Shown here: positions 8,045 to 16,335 of the stretch, in pieces
Layout of the letters: every line of letters begins with the position of its first letter
How positions within the stretch are numbered: position 1 is the stretch's first letter
DNA from: a virus
IMG/VR virus record: IMGVR_UViG_3300030101_004939
Location: 1 to 27,612 of that record
Reading direction: 5' to 3' (one strand)
Length of the DNA stretch: 27,612 nucleotides
Program-made: the position numbers and the translations under genes
Notes under the pieces: generated by a model
Databases searched by the model: none
What the model was told of the DNA's origin: nothing
What the model saw: only the letters and a program-made list of their open reading frames with translations

Positions 8045-9745
8045 TTAGTATCTAAGTACGACACCGGATGGACCCAATTGAATGGTTCTAATGTGAACTG
8101 CAAAATTGTGCAACAGTTTGAGATTCTGGTTTGTTCCGTCATAGTTGAGGTAAAGATTGGCGGATATTCCCATGAGGTTTTCACTCATGCCGTATGGTCC
8201 AAGAGTTCTGGCTACTAAATAGTAACCATCTGTTAAATCGTCATTGACTGCGGTTTTACCTAAGAAGGTGAGATTTCTGACATCTAGATCTGCATCACTT
8301 AGAGCCTTTTCAACTTCGTGAGTATGGACGGCGGCTAAGCATGATCCAAGAGCATATGATGGAACTGTCATATAGTTGTGAGCTCCTAATACAAAAGAAC
8401 CATGGGCTTCTCTAGAAAGTTCAACTAAGCGAGATGGTACCATTCTATTATTGATTTGATATTCATAAGATTCAGCTCCCATATATCTTCCTTGTAAAGC
8501 TCTTACATTGTCAAATTTGTCGACTCTGGCCTGTTCGGTTGGTACTGATAAAAGAGCCTTGACTCTAGATAAATCGGCGGGAATTGTATTGGTTGATTTG
8601 GTGGTGGATCCATTGATGTTAATTGGATAATCTGTATAAGATACGATATCGAATGCATATGAACCCTTTGCAATAGCTGCACCCATAGCTTTAGTAAAAG
8701 CAGGAGCTGGGATAATCTTTGGAACGATTAACCTAGGGTTTTTAACCTGATAGTTTACAGTCTGTGGGACTACAGCATGACCACCGGCGGCAGCAGTTGT
8801 GGTGAAAAGAGAACCGTCATCTGTGGCTGAAATTGTCACACCAGTAAGGGCGGCAGCATCATTAATGTTGTTACCAAATCCAATAGTTAAAACGCCTCCG
8901 GCATCATTAATAGAAGTGATATTGACGGCACCGCCATTAACAAGAACACCGGCACCACCAGTCTTGGCAATCTGGACTCTCTGTCCCACTCTTAGTGGAA
9001 GATTGGCTTTCATGTTGAGTTTAGAATCAGTTGGAAATTCGTTACCACCACCTACAACACCATATTTTTGACATTGGGCGGCAGTTAAAGTTAATGTATC
9101 TACCGCAACTGCACCGACATCAGCACAGGCAATAGCATCACTTAAAACAGGATTGGAATACATGGCATGTACGCCTTTTGCTAAAATGATTTCAACTTCT
9201 AAAGGAATAGCCATAAGTGGTAAAGACCTTTCACTCTGGAATATACCACCTAAAACGGGAATCTGCAATTTCCTGTCAATGTATTTCCAGCACTGCGCGG
9301 CAGTATTGAGAGCGGCACCAGCAGCAGCGGCTTGATTCTGGGTGACATATGGATTGTCTTGGATTTTGTAAGAGTGGGCACAACCCTCAGTAATTGTGCG
9401 TTTGTTTAAAATGCCATTATCCTGAGATGCAGCATAATGTAAAGCTGAATATAAATTATAGTTGTCAAGTTCTTCTAAAAGTCTGCCGTTAGATCTAACA
9501 CGAATTCTTTGGATTAGACTTTGTCCGCCATTAACTCTATTGAGCTGAAGGCATGGTGCATTAGCACTACCATTGATATTGACATCAATTTCAATCACGG
9601 CGTTTTTAAGGTTAGCCATGCCAATATCACGACCTAAATCGAAAACAATCTGGTTGTTATTTTCACCAAATTCTAAACCATTTCTGCAAGGAATTTTAAT
9701 GGAATCATATCCCATCACCATACTCGAATTCTTAACACGAAACAT
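8045..9745 (-). CDS. Double jelly-roll capsid-like protein C (566 aa) with inserted beta domain
   Basis: This is the third capsid paralog. Residues 78-100 (IQRIRVRSNGRLLEELDNYN) and 161-188 (IPVLGGIFQSERSLPLMAIP followed by LEVEIIL) are the best matches in the window to double jelly-roll capsid signatures. Residues about 235-310, between the two jelly rolls, hold a Gly/Ala-rich segment with LPLRVGQRVQIA, INDAGGVLTIGFGN and TGVTISATDDGS, which reads as an inserted small beta domain absent from the two neighbours. After it, YQVKNPRLIVPKI resumes the second jelly roll, and HIRTIQLGPSGVVLRY closes it. An insertion of this kind would sit on the capsomer top as a surface tower. It is the most typical major capsid candidate of the three. 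Confidence 0.87.
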   Translation of the reverse strand: MFRVKNSSMVMGYDSIKIPCRNGLEFGENNNQIVFDLGRDIGMANLKNAVIEIDVNINGSANAPCLQLNRVNGGQSLIQRIRVRSNGRLLEELDNYNLYSALHYAASQDNGILNKRTITEGCAHSYKIQDNPYVTQNQAAAAGAALNTAAQCWKYIDRKLQIPVLGGIFQSERSLPLMAIPLEVEIILAKGVHAMYSNPVLSDAIACADVGAVAVDTLTLTAAQCQKYGVVGGGNEFPTDSKLNMKANLPLRVGQRVQIAKTGGAGVLVNGGAVNITSINDAGGVLTIGFGNNINDAAALTGVTISATDDGSLFTTTAAAGGHAVVPQTVNYQVKNPRLIVPKIIPAPAFTKAMGAAIAKGSYAFDIVSYTDYPININGSTTKSTNTIPADLSRVKALLSVPTEQARVDKFDNVRALQGRYMGAESYEYQINNRMVPSRLVELSREAHGSFVLGAHNYMTVPSYALGSCLAAVHTHEVEKALSDADLDVRNLTFLGKTAVNDDLTDGYYLVARTLGPYGMSENLMGISANLYLNYDGTNQNLKLLHNFAVHIRTIQLGPSGVVLRY

Positions 9746-9798
9746 ATTTGACTATATGTTTTAGAAATAAAAAAATTTTAAAGATTAGTTTTAAAGTA

Positions 9799-11715
9799 TT
9801 ATCTAAATGAAGAATCAAAAGTGGGACTTGAATCAATTGCAACTCTCTGGACTGGCTGGGCCATGGCCTGAGCCTCTTGACTTCTTTCTTCCACATTTTG
9901 CTTGTGTTTTTCGATTAGACCTCCAATCAGCTGACCAATACCAACGGCTGCTAGAGCTACCTCACCTATAGCTGGAATTTCTAAGGCTCCGGTTTCTTCT
10001 GGTACTTCTTTTTCTACAGTTTCACCGATATCTTTATCTAAGGATGGAGCTTTTACTTCTGGCTCATCCACTTCAGGTTTAATTTCTGGTGCATCAGGTT
10101 TCGCTTCTTTTTGTTCTTGTATACCTGGAGCAACTTCTTCAGGAGCAGCAGCCTTTGCGAATTCCTGTTCTCTTTGTTCTCCCAATTGCTGAGCAGTTTG
10201 ATCCACTCTGCCTAAAGCGCGTTGTTTAAATGCTTCAAAGTCAAATCCTTGTGGTTCTTCTACAGGTCTACTTTCAGATAGTGCTGGATCTTGTAACTTT
10301 GTGAGTCTTGTTTGTGTTGCAATATTAAGTCCTTTATCTTCTATCTCTCCTAAAAAGTCCTGTGCATCAGCTTCTCCAAATTTGGATCTAGGTGCCACTT
10401 CTTTCTTAGCACCAATCTTTAAACCACCACGAGAGAATCCTGCACCTTCTGGAAGATTAGCAGGAGATATACCGCCGGTTAATTCACTAGCTGGAATTGC
10501 TGGGGCAGGTCTTGCCACTTCTTCAGCAGGTCCCGCTTCTTCTGCTGGTTTTATGCTTCTAACATGTGCTTTTTCAGTTGGTTGAACTGGATCGTAATCC
10601 GTTTGTTGCTCTGGCTCAGCTCTACTCTTTGCGGCTCTTACTCTGTCTCTTGTCATGGCAGCTCTTTCTTCTCTAAATCGCTGTTGGTCAATAATATCCT
10701 GAAATGGGTCAAAATCACCAGCTGCTTTAGGTGCATTTCTTGTCAGTTGTGTAGACCAGTCTTCTGGAGCTCTAGCTTCAACTCCAACTTGAAAAGGATC
10801 CTGAATAGTTGGCCTATCCAATGCAGGTTCTTGAATACCTCTGGCTAATCTTCTTTCGGCAGTTCTAGCAACTCTTTCACCAGGTGGAACAGAAACCTGA
10901 GGAAAGTCTGGATCCTGTGCGGGTGCTCTTGTCGGTCTTGCTGTACTAGGTCCAGGCCTTGCTTTATCTTCATTTAGTAATTGAGTTTTGCGAGATAATT
11001 CCTGCTGAACATCACCTAATCTAAAAGTTGGTTCCGGTTGTCTTCCTGCCTGAGATATGCGTGACACATTGGGAGCGTCTCCAGCTTCTCGTAAATCACC
11101 TAATAAACGATTTACTTCTCCGCCCATGGCTCTGGTATGTTGTTCTAAATCACTGTTGAGAGGTTGCAATATCCTGTCTCTTTCTGCACTTGAAATAATC
11201 CTATCCGGATTTTCTGCCACAGGTTCATCAGCTGCTCTGGGGTCAAATGCTGGATTCCTGATTTCAGCTCCTGTAAAAGGTACAGGTTCTGCACCCATTC
11301 TATCAATTGCACCAGTAGGGCGTAAAGCATTAGTTCGAGCACCATTAAAAATATCCTCGGCTCTACTTTGTAATTGTGCCGCTTGTTGTCTTAGTCCCCT
11401 TACATGTTGTGAAACCTCATTGACAATTCTATCTTTGGCTTGATTCAATCCGCCTAGATCCATGCTTGGAAAATCCTTGGTTACCTGACCGCCATACTTC
11501 TTAACAAAAGGATATGCAATACCTGCGGCACCAACTGCCGCCTCAACTCCAGACTCACCGATAGCCTGAGAAATCTGCTGATGTGCCAAACCGCCTAAAG
11601 CTTTGACTTGTCCTATGGCTTGTTTCTTTGCCTGTTTTTCGAGTTCCTCTTGATTGTACACATTCTCAAGGAAACTCCCGCTCGAATTTAATCTGTCAAA
11701 TAAATTGGAATTCAT
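9799..11715 (-). CDS. Virion-associated-like protein with hydrophobic ends and disordered centre (638 aa)
   Basis: Residues about 52-75 (GVEAAVGAAGIAYPFVKKYG) and about 580-603 (IPAIGEVALAAVGIGQLIGG) are Gly/Ala-rich hydrophobic helices that could associate with a membrane or the inside of the capsid. Residues 75-125 are helical and charged. The long middle (about 125-570) is rich in Pro, Glu, Arg, Ala and Gln with little predicted order. The end is SSPTFDSSFR. It lies directly after the three capsid genes on the same strand, spaced 53 bp from the nearest. That layout is common for a minor internal virion protein. No enzyme motif is visible and I recognise no named family. Confidence 0.72.
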   Translation of the reverse strand: MNSNLFDRLNSSGSFLENVYNQEELEKQAKKQAIGQVKALGGLAHQQISQAIGESGVEAAVGAAGIAYPFVKKYGGQVTKDFPSMDLGGLNQAKDRIVNEVSQHVRGLRQQAAQLQSRAEDIFNGARTNALRPTGAIDRMGAEPVPFTGAEIRNPAFDPRAADEPVAENPDRIISSAERDRILQPLNSDLEQHTRAMGGEVNRLLGDLREAGDAPNVSRISQAGRQPEPTFRLGDVQQELSRKTQLLNEDKARPGPSTARPTRAPAQDPDFPQVSVPPGERVARTAERRLARGIQEPALDRPTIQDPFQVGVEARAPEDWSTQLTRNAPKAAGDFDPFQDIIDQQRFREERAAMTRDRVRAAKSRAEPEQQTDYDPVQPTEKAHVRSIKPAEEAGPAEEVARPAPAIPASELTGGISPANLPEGAGFSRGGLKIGAKKEVAPRSKFGEADAQDFLGEIEDKGLNIATQTRLTKLQDPALSESRPVEEPQGFDFEAFKQRALGRVDQTAQQLGEQREQEFAKAAAPEEVAPGIQEQKEAKPDAPEIKPEVDEPEVKAPSLDKDIGETVEKEVPEETGALEIPAIGEVALAAVGIGQLIGGLIEKHKQNVEERSQEAQAMAQPVQRVAIDSSPTFDSSFR

Positions 11716-11736
11716 ATAATACTAAACTATATTTTT

Positions 11737-12972
11737 TTATTCATCTTTGGCTTTTGCTGCCTTAGCTTTTGCTTGGCGTTTGGCTTTTTCTTGCTTTCTT
11801 GCTTCACTTGCTTTTTTTTGTGCTTTCTTGTCAAAAATTGCAGGGTACAATAATTCAAACAGTAGTTTTTCATCTTCATCGAATTTATCATATCGCTGTC
11901 GAGGAACAGCCGACATGTCCCAATTGTCCCCCATCTCTTTTAGATCCTCAAAATAATCAACCTGGTCTTGTAATGTGTATTCGTTTCTAGGTAGGATTTT
12001 AACAATAAGTTTTCTAATTTTGAGTTGATTCTTCATGGGTATCTGTTGCAGTACCTTTTCCGCAACTTGAACTTTTTTATCTTCTGGTTCTTCCTCATCA
12101 AGTTCCGCCAGTTTTTCTTCTGCCTGTTTTACACTCTTAATAAACTTGAGGGCAACCTTTGGCACACCTTTCGCTTTTAGTTCTGCTTTCAACCTCTTGA
12201 GAGCTCCGGCGTCTTCTTTCGGTTTGTCTTCTTTCTTTTCTTCTTTCTTTTCTGCTTTTTCTGCTTTACTTGCAAATCTATCGGCAAGTTTTGTTCGTAA
12301 TCTTGTAGATCCAATCTTAGCCTCAGTTTTTTCTTCTTCGGTGACTGGTGTTTTAGTTTCTTCCGCTTTCTCGGCTTTTTTCAAATCTTCTCGCATACAT
12401 GCAACGCATCTTTTAGTATAAGATTTTTTTGGACATTTATCACAATCAAAAGGTGGTTGGGGTAACATGGATTTATTGGGCTTAGTCTTTTTGATTGGGT
12501 TCTCCTTAGTACCTAGTTTAGGCTTTTCTTTAGATTCTTTTTTAGCTGCAGCTTCATCAAGTTTGGCAACAGGAATTCGCCGAATCTTTCCGCCGATACG
12601 CCTAGTGATATATTGAGGCTTAGACTCCGCAGGTGCAGAAGGTTGAGATTCCGTTCCTTTGAGTTTCTTTTGTTTTGGTAAGTGTTTTTTATTTCGCATG
12701 ATATCAGCAATAAGTTGTGCTTTCTTGCGTTTAGCTGTCAAGATAAGAGTGGATTTGAGTTCCTGTAAAAGTTCCGCTTTGACACCTTTGACATCAACTT
12801 TCTCAGCCTGTTTCGCTGCTTTGATTCGCTGTTTGCTTTTTTCTACATGTTCTGCACGAATACTTTTGTTCATAGTTTTGGCAAGACTGATGAGATTATC
12901 GACCGGAAGTTCGCTGAGTTTAAATTTTTTAGTACCAACTACTTTGAAATTAGGGGAAGTTTTGGGGGGCAT
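11737..12972 (-). CDS. Lysine-rich protein with a four-cysteine zinc motif (411 aa)
   Basis: This is a strongly basic, Lys/Ala/Glu-rich protein. The N-terminus (FKLSELPVDNLISLAKTMNK) is a short helical module reminiscent of SAP/LEM-type DNA-binding folds, though the match is weak. Around residues 174-192 is CDKCPKKSYTKRCVACM, a CxxC-x8-CxxC arrangement suited to one zinc ion. Residues 240-330 are charged coiled coil (AEKKEEKKEDKPKED). A more folded segment follows (YTLQDQVDYFEDLKEMGDNW), then a Lys/Ala tail (KAKRQAKAKAAKAKDE) like a histone tail. It ends 22 bp from the 638-residue gene. Binding of packaged DNA is the likely role, by inference from charge and position. Confidence 0.7.
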   Translation of the reverse strand: MPPKTSPNFKVVGTKKFKLSELPVDNLISLAKTMNKSIRAEHVEKSKQRIKAAKQAEKVDVKGVKAELLQELKSTLILTAKRKKAQLIADIMRNKKHLPKQKKLKGTESQPSAPAESKPQYITRRIGGKIRRIPVAKLDEAAAKKESKEKPKLGTKENPIKKTKPNKSMLPQPPFDCDKCPKKSYTKRCVACMREDLKKAEKAEETKTPVTEEEKTEAKIGSTRLRTKLADRFASKAEKAEKKEEKKEDKPKEDAGALKRLKAELKAKGVPKVALKFIKSVKQAEEKLAELDEEEPEDKKVQVAEKVLQQIPMKNQLKIRKLIVKILPRNEYTLQDQVDYFEDLKEMGDNWDMSAVPRQRYDKFDEDEKLLFELLYPAIFDKKAQKKASEARKQEKAKRQAKAKAAKAKDE

Positions 12973-13050
12973 ATTATAATTATATATAGTATATGTTTAT
13001 ATTTTAAATCAGCTTTTTAACTTTAAATATTTTACTTAAGTATATACCAA

Positions 13051-13323
13051 ATGCCGTTCATGTGTCCCCTCTGCTGTGAATCCTATGTGATAGTAGCCTC
13101 TCTGTGTGATGATTGCAAAAAAGCCAAACATGCTATGTCTCTATATGGAAAAGAAAAAGTGCTGGATGTGATCCAAAAAGTTTTGGTGAGAAATGATAAA
13201 CAGATTGATAACAAGTGTGCAATCTATGACAAAAAAGAAAGTGAATATGAAAAAAAAGATGGGAAGTGGGTTAAAAAATCCAAATCCTCATCATCAGTAG
13301 AATTATATACTAATAATAATTGA
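13051..13323 (+). CDS. Small zinc-finger-like protein (90 aa)
   Basis: Cysteines at 5, 8, 19 and 22 (MCPLC, then LCDDCKKAKHAM) form a CxxC-x10-CxxC zinc site at the N-terminus. Residues 32-48 (YGKEKVLDVIQKVLVR) are helical, and the C-terminal half is Lys/Ser-rich and probably disordered. AAGTATATACCAA precedes the start. It is divergent from the 411-residue gene, with a 78-bp shared promoter gap, and convergent with a small basic gene, with a perfect hairpin between them. It may be a regulatory or nucleic-acid-binding protein; nothing shows its partner. Confidence 0.7.
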   Translation: MPFMCPLCCESYVIVASLCDDCKKAKHAMSLYGKEKVLDVIQKVLVRNDKQIDNKCAIYDKKESEYEKKDGKWVKKSKSSSSVELYTNNN

Positions 13324-13325
13324 CC

Positions 13326-13351
13326 GGAATTTGCTTGATTTATCAAATTCC
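13326..13351. terminator. Hairpin between convergent genes, possible bidirectional transcript end
   Basis: GGAATTTG (13326-13333) and CAAATTCC (13344-13351) are perfect inverted repeats around a 10-nt loop, followed on the plus strand by a T-rich run. The hairpin lies three bases past the stop of the plus-strand gene and just past the stop of the minus-strand gene. Mimivirus and its virophages are known to end and polyadenylate transcripts at such hairpins; applying that rule here is inference. Confidence 0.55.
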
Positions 13352-13354
13352 TGT

Positions 13355-13555
13355 TTATTTTTTTTTAGGTTTTTTAATATTTTTTTTATTTATTTTAGTT
13401 TTCATCTCAGCCATTTCCACGGCTTTCTTTTGTTTTTCGGCAGCAGCCTTAGTAAGAGGTTTATCACTCAAATATTTTTTTCCATTAGACATTTTACCAC
13501 CAGTAGCCAAACCGACTTTATAACCACCTGCAACTTTTTGAACTAAATATGGCAT
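13355..13555 (-). CDS. Small basic protein (66 aa), giant-virus/PLV type
   Basis: The sequence MPYLVQKVAGGYKVGLATGG followed by YLSDKPLTKAAAEKQ resembles a small module seen repeatedly in giant viruses and PLVs (gly-tyr-lys-val core, then a Ser-Lys-x-Pro-Leu-Thr motif and a helix). The tail is Lys/Asn-rich. I start it at 13555, not at the in-frame ATG at 13573, because the sequence between the two (TATAAAATATATAAC) is the TATA-like element expected just before the start. Function is unknown; nucleic-acid binding is plausible from charge. Confidence 0.65.
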   Translation of the reverse strand: MPYLVQKVAGGYKVGLATGGKMSNGKKYLSDKPLTKAAAEKQKKAVEMAEMKTKINKKNIKKPKKK

Positions 13556-13565
13556 GTTATATATT

Positions 13566-13889
13566 TTATACATCTATTTTTTTTTTAAAATTACAATAGA
13601 AACACATCTTATATTTATTCTTATGATGGTTCTTTCCACAAATGTCACACAATGTTTCGCACTCTTTCCAATTTAAATGACATTGATAACATCTTGGTTG
13701 TCTGTTGTGTGTTGGCAGTTGGCAATCTTGGCACATGAGCTGTACATCTTTCAATTCTCTGTCGCAATGCCATGTTAGATAATTACCCATTGCACATATA
13801 GGACACGGCACAATCTCTTTTTTCAATTCAAAAGTTTTGCGATTATCACACAGGAAACACATTTTTTGTTTCTTAATAAATTTATCCAT
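13566..13889 (-). CDS. Cysteine-rich multi-zinc protein (107 aa)
   Basis: Fourteen cysteines include six CxxC pairs (C11/C14, C29/C32, C53/C56, C67/C70, C81/C84, C96/C99) plus several histidines, enough for about three or four zinc sites. The layout looks like tandem zinc ribbons or treble clefs rather than a classic RING, because the pair spacing is regular and no RING hydrophobic core is evident. The start has TATATATTTATAAA directly upstream. It sits between the small basic gene and the packaging ATPase on the same strand. A role in transcription or nucleic-acid binding is possible but unproven. Confidence 0.72.
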   Translation of the reverse strand: MDKFIKKQKMCFLCDNRKTFELKKEIVPCPICAMGNYLTWHCDRELKDVQLMCQDCQLPTHNRQPRCYQCHLNWKECETLCDICGKNHHKNKYKMCFYCNFKKKIDV

Positions 13890-13911
13890 TTTATAAATAT
13901 ATAATATTTTA

Positions 13912-14763
13912 TTATTGACCTTTTAACATGCCTTTATTTGGTTCATCTGTTTCTTTCACATTTCCATCATCATCATATCTGCTCCACAATACTTCTGGTT
14001 CTCCTCTCTCTGCTCCCCATGCATATGACTTTAGATCCCGCCAATCATTCAACATGAATCCATATTTCGGCGTTGTGGCTTTGACATAGTTTTGATGAAA
14101 TTCCTGTTCACCTCCAAAGAAAGAATGTAGCTCAGTTAAATCAGCCATTTGCTTTTGTGATGGTTGGTAAAAGATAAGTGAATGTGAGCAACAGGATCTA
14201 ATATTTGGATTGATGGATTTAACTGACTGTGTAGACAGTACAAATAAAGTCTTCATATGACGATTTGCACTAATCATCTTTTGCAAAATGGAATGCATTC
14301 GACCGGCATTTGACCCCATACAATCATCCATGATAATTGCCGTCAATAATCTATCCTCTTTGGGAACACTCATGATATTTTTATATATACCTTCTAATAA
14401 TTCCTCACTACATTCCGTTTCTACAAAGTCCGCATAATCTCTCAAAGCTTCGCTTGTTAGATCGCTTTCTGCCGTAGGTGATATCAAATATACTCCGCCC
14501 TCAAATACATCCTTGAATAGTGAATCTCTCAAAAACAAATTGACCAAAAAATTGGACTTTCCGGAACCTGGCGGAGAATAAATTTGCAGACATCCGCCAC
14601 CTCTTTCAACCATAGTCTGCAAAGGTCTCGGCAGATCCTTTTCTACTTTCAAGAAGTCGGTCTTTTTTTTTACACCATAAATGCGGAAATCACCCTGTTT
14701 CCCTTTCTTTTCATTTTTTAGGGTTTCTCGACCCTCAATGTTTTTCATCTTTTTAGATACCAT
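13912..14763 (-). CDS. A32-like FtsK/HerA genome-packaging ATPase (283 aa)
   Basis: This is the motor that moves DNA into the preformed capsid. Walker A is at residues 63-71 (SPPGSGKSN), Walker B at 141-148 (TAIIMDDC, with the two acidic residues), and the sensor-like LSTQS at 176-180. The spacing and the size of just under 300 residues fit the FtsK-HerA packaging ATPases of giant viruses, virophages and PLVs. The N-terminal 45 residues are a Lys-rich extension. The C-terminus ends in a charged tail after the YGFMLNDWRDL segment. It is 10 bp from the methyltransferase gene upstream, so the two may be co-transcribed. This is one of the clearest functional calls in the window. Confidence 0.93.
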   Translation of the reverse strand: MVSKKMKNIEGRETLKNEKKGKQGDFRIYGVKKKTDFLKVEKDLPRPLQTMVERGGGCLQIYSPPGSGKSNFLVNLFLRDSLFKDVFEGGVYLISPTAESDLTSEALRDYADFVETECSEELLEGIYKNIMSVPKEDRLLTAIIMDDCMGSNAGRMHSILQKMISANRHMKTLFVLSTQSVKSINPNIRSCCSHSLIFYQPSQKQMADLTELHSFFGGEQEFHQNYVKATTPKYGFMLNDWRDLKSYAWGAERGEPEVLWSRYDDDGNVKETDEPNKGMLKGQ

Positions 14764-14773
14764 TTACTTTAAC

Positions 14774-15550
14774 TTAAGATTTAATTTTAGAAAAAAACTC
14801 TTCAATCAGTTTGTACGGAACTCGATACCTATTCAGTTTTTTATTTCCTCCATCAACATGCCCCAATTGTAATCGATGACGCTTGATAGCCTTTTGTTTT
14901 GTAAAACCAATTACACCTTTATGCAGTTTCCTCTCCGTTTTAATTCTTTTCATGTTTTGTCTATTTTTACAGTAGTCTTGAGATTCATTTGGAATGGTTA
15001 TAATTTGGTCACAATCCTTATTGCATAGTTTTCCCTCTATTTCAATATTTGTCCAAAATCGCGTCCTTTTTTGATATGGTAAACCATACTTGCAATAATC
15101 AATATCTATAAACGGAATTAAGTCATTAATATATTCTTTCATTCTTCCTGTTTGTGGATTTTCAATGATATAATATTTAGGTTCAAAATAGTCAATTATT
15201 TCAAAAACTTTTTCAACCATTGGAATTCCTAATTCAATGATATCATTTTCAATATCTTCAGCAGTTAACTTTCTACCAAGTTTTTTATCAAAACTTCCTT
15301 TTCTACAATGCCTCAAAAGACTCCACCACAAACAAACTGGAGAAGCTGTTACTATATGAAAATGACCTTTTGGATATTGTTTATAGTTCCAGGTCATGAT
15401 ATCTGTCTTAATATGATTTTTGGATACATAACCAGATCCAAAAGGACACTCTGCACCTAAATCGCGGTCAAGAGATATCACATCATATCCAAGTTTTGAA
15501 GATATTTTGCCGAATGAATGTGTACCTGAAAATAACTCAAGATGTTTCAT
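14774..15550 (-). CDS. C5-cytosine DNA methyltransferase-like protein (258 aa)
   Basis: The protein follows the motif order of C5-cytosine methyltransferases: motif I LELFSGTHSFG (4-14, cofactor binding), acidic D28 in SLDRD, D50 in KTDIM, motif IV ASPVCLWWS (69-77) with C73 as the likely catalytic cysteine, motif VI IIENP (128-132) and motif VIII YQKRTRFW (159-166). The C-terminal RYRVPYKLIEEFF resembles motif X. Motif IV reads SPVC where the classical form is PPCQ, and motif VI has ENP for ENV, variants I associate with phage and algal-virus members. The protein is short, so the target-recognition domain must be small. No restriction endonuclease is visible nearby, so it is an orphan enzyme that would mark viral DNA. 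Confidence 0.85.
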   Translation of the reverse strand: MKHLELFSGTHSFGKISSKLGYDVISLDRDLGAECPFGSGYVSKNHIKTDIMTWNYKQYPKGHFHIVTASPVCLWWSLLRHCRKGSFDKKLGRKLTAEDIENDIIELGIPMVEKVFEIIDYFEPKYYIIENPQTGRMKEYINDLIPFIDIDYCKYGLPYQKRTRFWTNIEIEGKLCNKDCDQIITIPNESQDYCKNRQNMKRIKTERKLHKGVIGFTKQKAIKRHRLQLGHVDGGNKKLNRYRVPYKLIEEFFSKIKS

Positions 15551-15556
15551 ATATTA

Positions 15557-16237
15557 TTATAAATTAAATAAATCTTCATCTTCTGGACTTAATCCAAACA
15601 TGGCGGAATATGGATTCCTATTTTTGCGAACTTGTTGCTGTGGAGGCTGTGGTTTGGGGATACTTCTCTGTGGCGGCATTCCAGGTTGATACCGGCCATA
15701 TACTGCTGGATCTACCGGAATATGAGCTCGTTGTTCTTTGGCCGCTTTCCGCTTTTCAAAATAGGTGTCCATGGTACGATTCATCAAACCCACCAATTTT
15801 TCTTCATCCCACATATTCTGCTCTTTTTTCATAACTAGATCCTCAGTATATGCCTCAATCTCTGCTTGTTGTTGCAATTGTTTGGCTTTTCGCTTTTTGA
15901 TGTGAGCTTTCTTTTCTGCAAGTTCCAACTCTCGTTCTTTCTTTTTGGCAGCTGCAATAGCCTTTCGTTTAACTGCGGCCTTTTCCCTTGCCTTCGCTAA
16001 ATTGGCAAGTTGTTTCTCGCTTAGTTGCCTTTTCTTCTTCTTGGGCTTTTTCGGTAAATCAAATACCATGTCTTCTTCAGCTATCTCCGGCTCTTTCATA
16101 ACTATCTCGACATTCTCTTCAGGTTCTGGTTCTGGTTCTTCTGGTACTGGTGTCAATTGCCTTTCTTCTTCTGGCTCGTCTGGTGCTTCAATCTCCTCGA
16201 GATAGAGCTCAATATCTGGCATAGTGTCGTCTGTCAT
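15557..16237 (-). CDS. Charged coiled-coil protein with acidic head and basic middle (226 aa)
   Basis: Residues 1-55 are strongly acidic (PEEPEPEPEENVEIV). Residues 62-125 are Lys/Ala-rich helix including KKRQLSEKQLANLAKARE, a basic motif I have seen in several giant-virus and PLV proteins. Residues 125-165 continue as coiled coil. The tail is Pro/Gln-rich (KPQPPQQQV) and ends in a short acidic FGLSPEDEDLFNL. It stops 6 bp before the methyltransferase start. ACTATATATATTC lies just upstream. DNA binding or virion association is possible; no family function is known to me. Confidence 0.68.
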   Translation of the reverse strand: MTDDTMPDIELYLEEIEAPDEPEEERQLTPVPEEPEPEPEENVEIVMKEPEIAEEDMVFDLPKKPKKKKRQLSEKQLANLAKAREKAAVKRKAIAAAKKKERELELAEKKAHIKKRKAKQLQQQAEIEAYTEDLVMKKEQNMWDEEKLVGLMNRTMDTYFEKRKAAKEQRAHIPVDPAVYGRYQPGMPPQRSIPKPQPPQQQVRKNRNPYSAMFGLSPEDEDLFNL

Positions 16238-16257
16238 ATTGAATATATATAGTAATG

Positions 16258-16286
16258 TTAGATTTTTATTTACTTGAAAAATCTAA
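16258..16286. repeat. 10-bp perfect hairpin in the replication-block gap
   Basis: TTAGATTTTT (16258-16267) and AAAAATCTAA (16277-16286) are perfect inverted repeats with a 9-nt loop. The hairpin lies about 20 bp upstream of the 226-residue gene start, in the 226-bp gap 16238-16463. It could shape the promoter or belong to a larger replication or termination structure with the neighbouring inverted repeat. Confidence 0.6.
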
Positions 16287-16335
16287 ATAATCTAAAAAGT
16301 CTATAGAGATACATGTGAAAAATTAAGATAAGCTC

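Noticed and set aside
11057-11443. Plus-strand 128-codon open frame
   Set aside because: It is antisense to the 638-residue gene, Leu/Ser/Cys-rich as expected for the complement of a charged disordered region.
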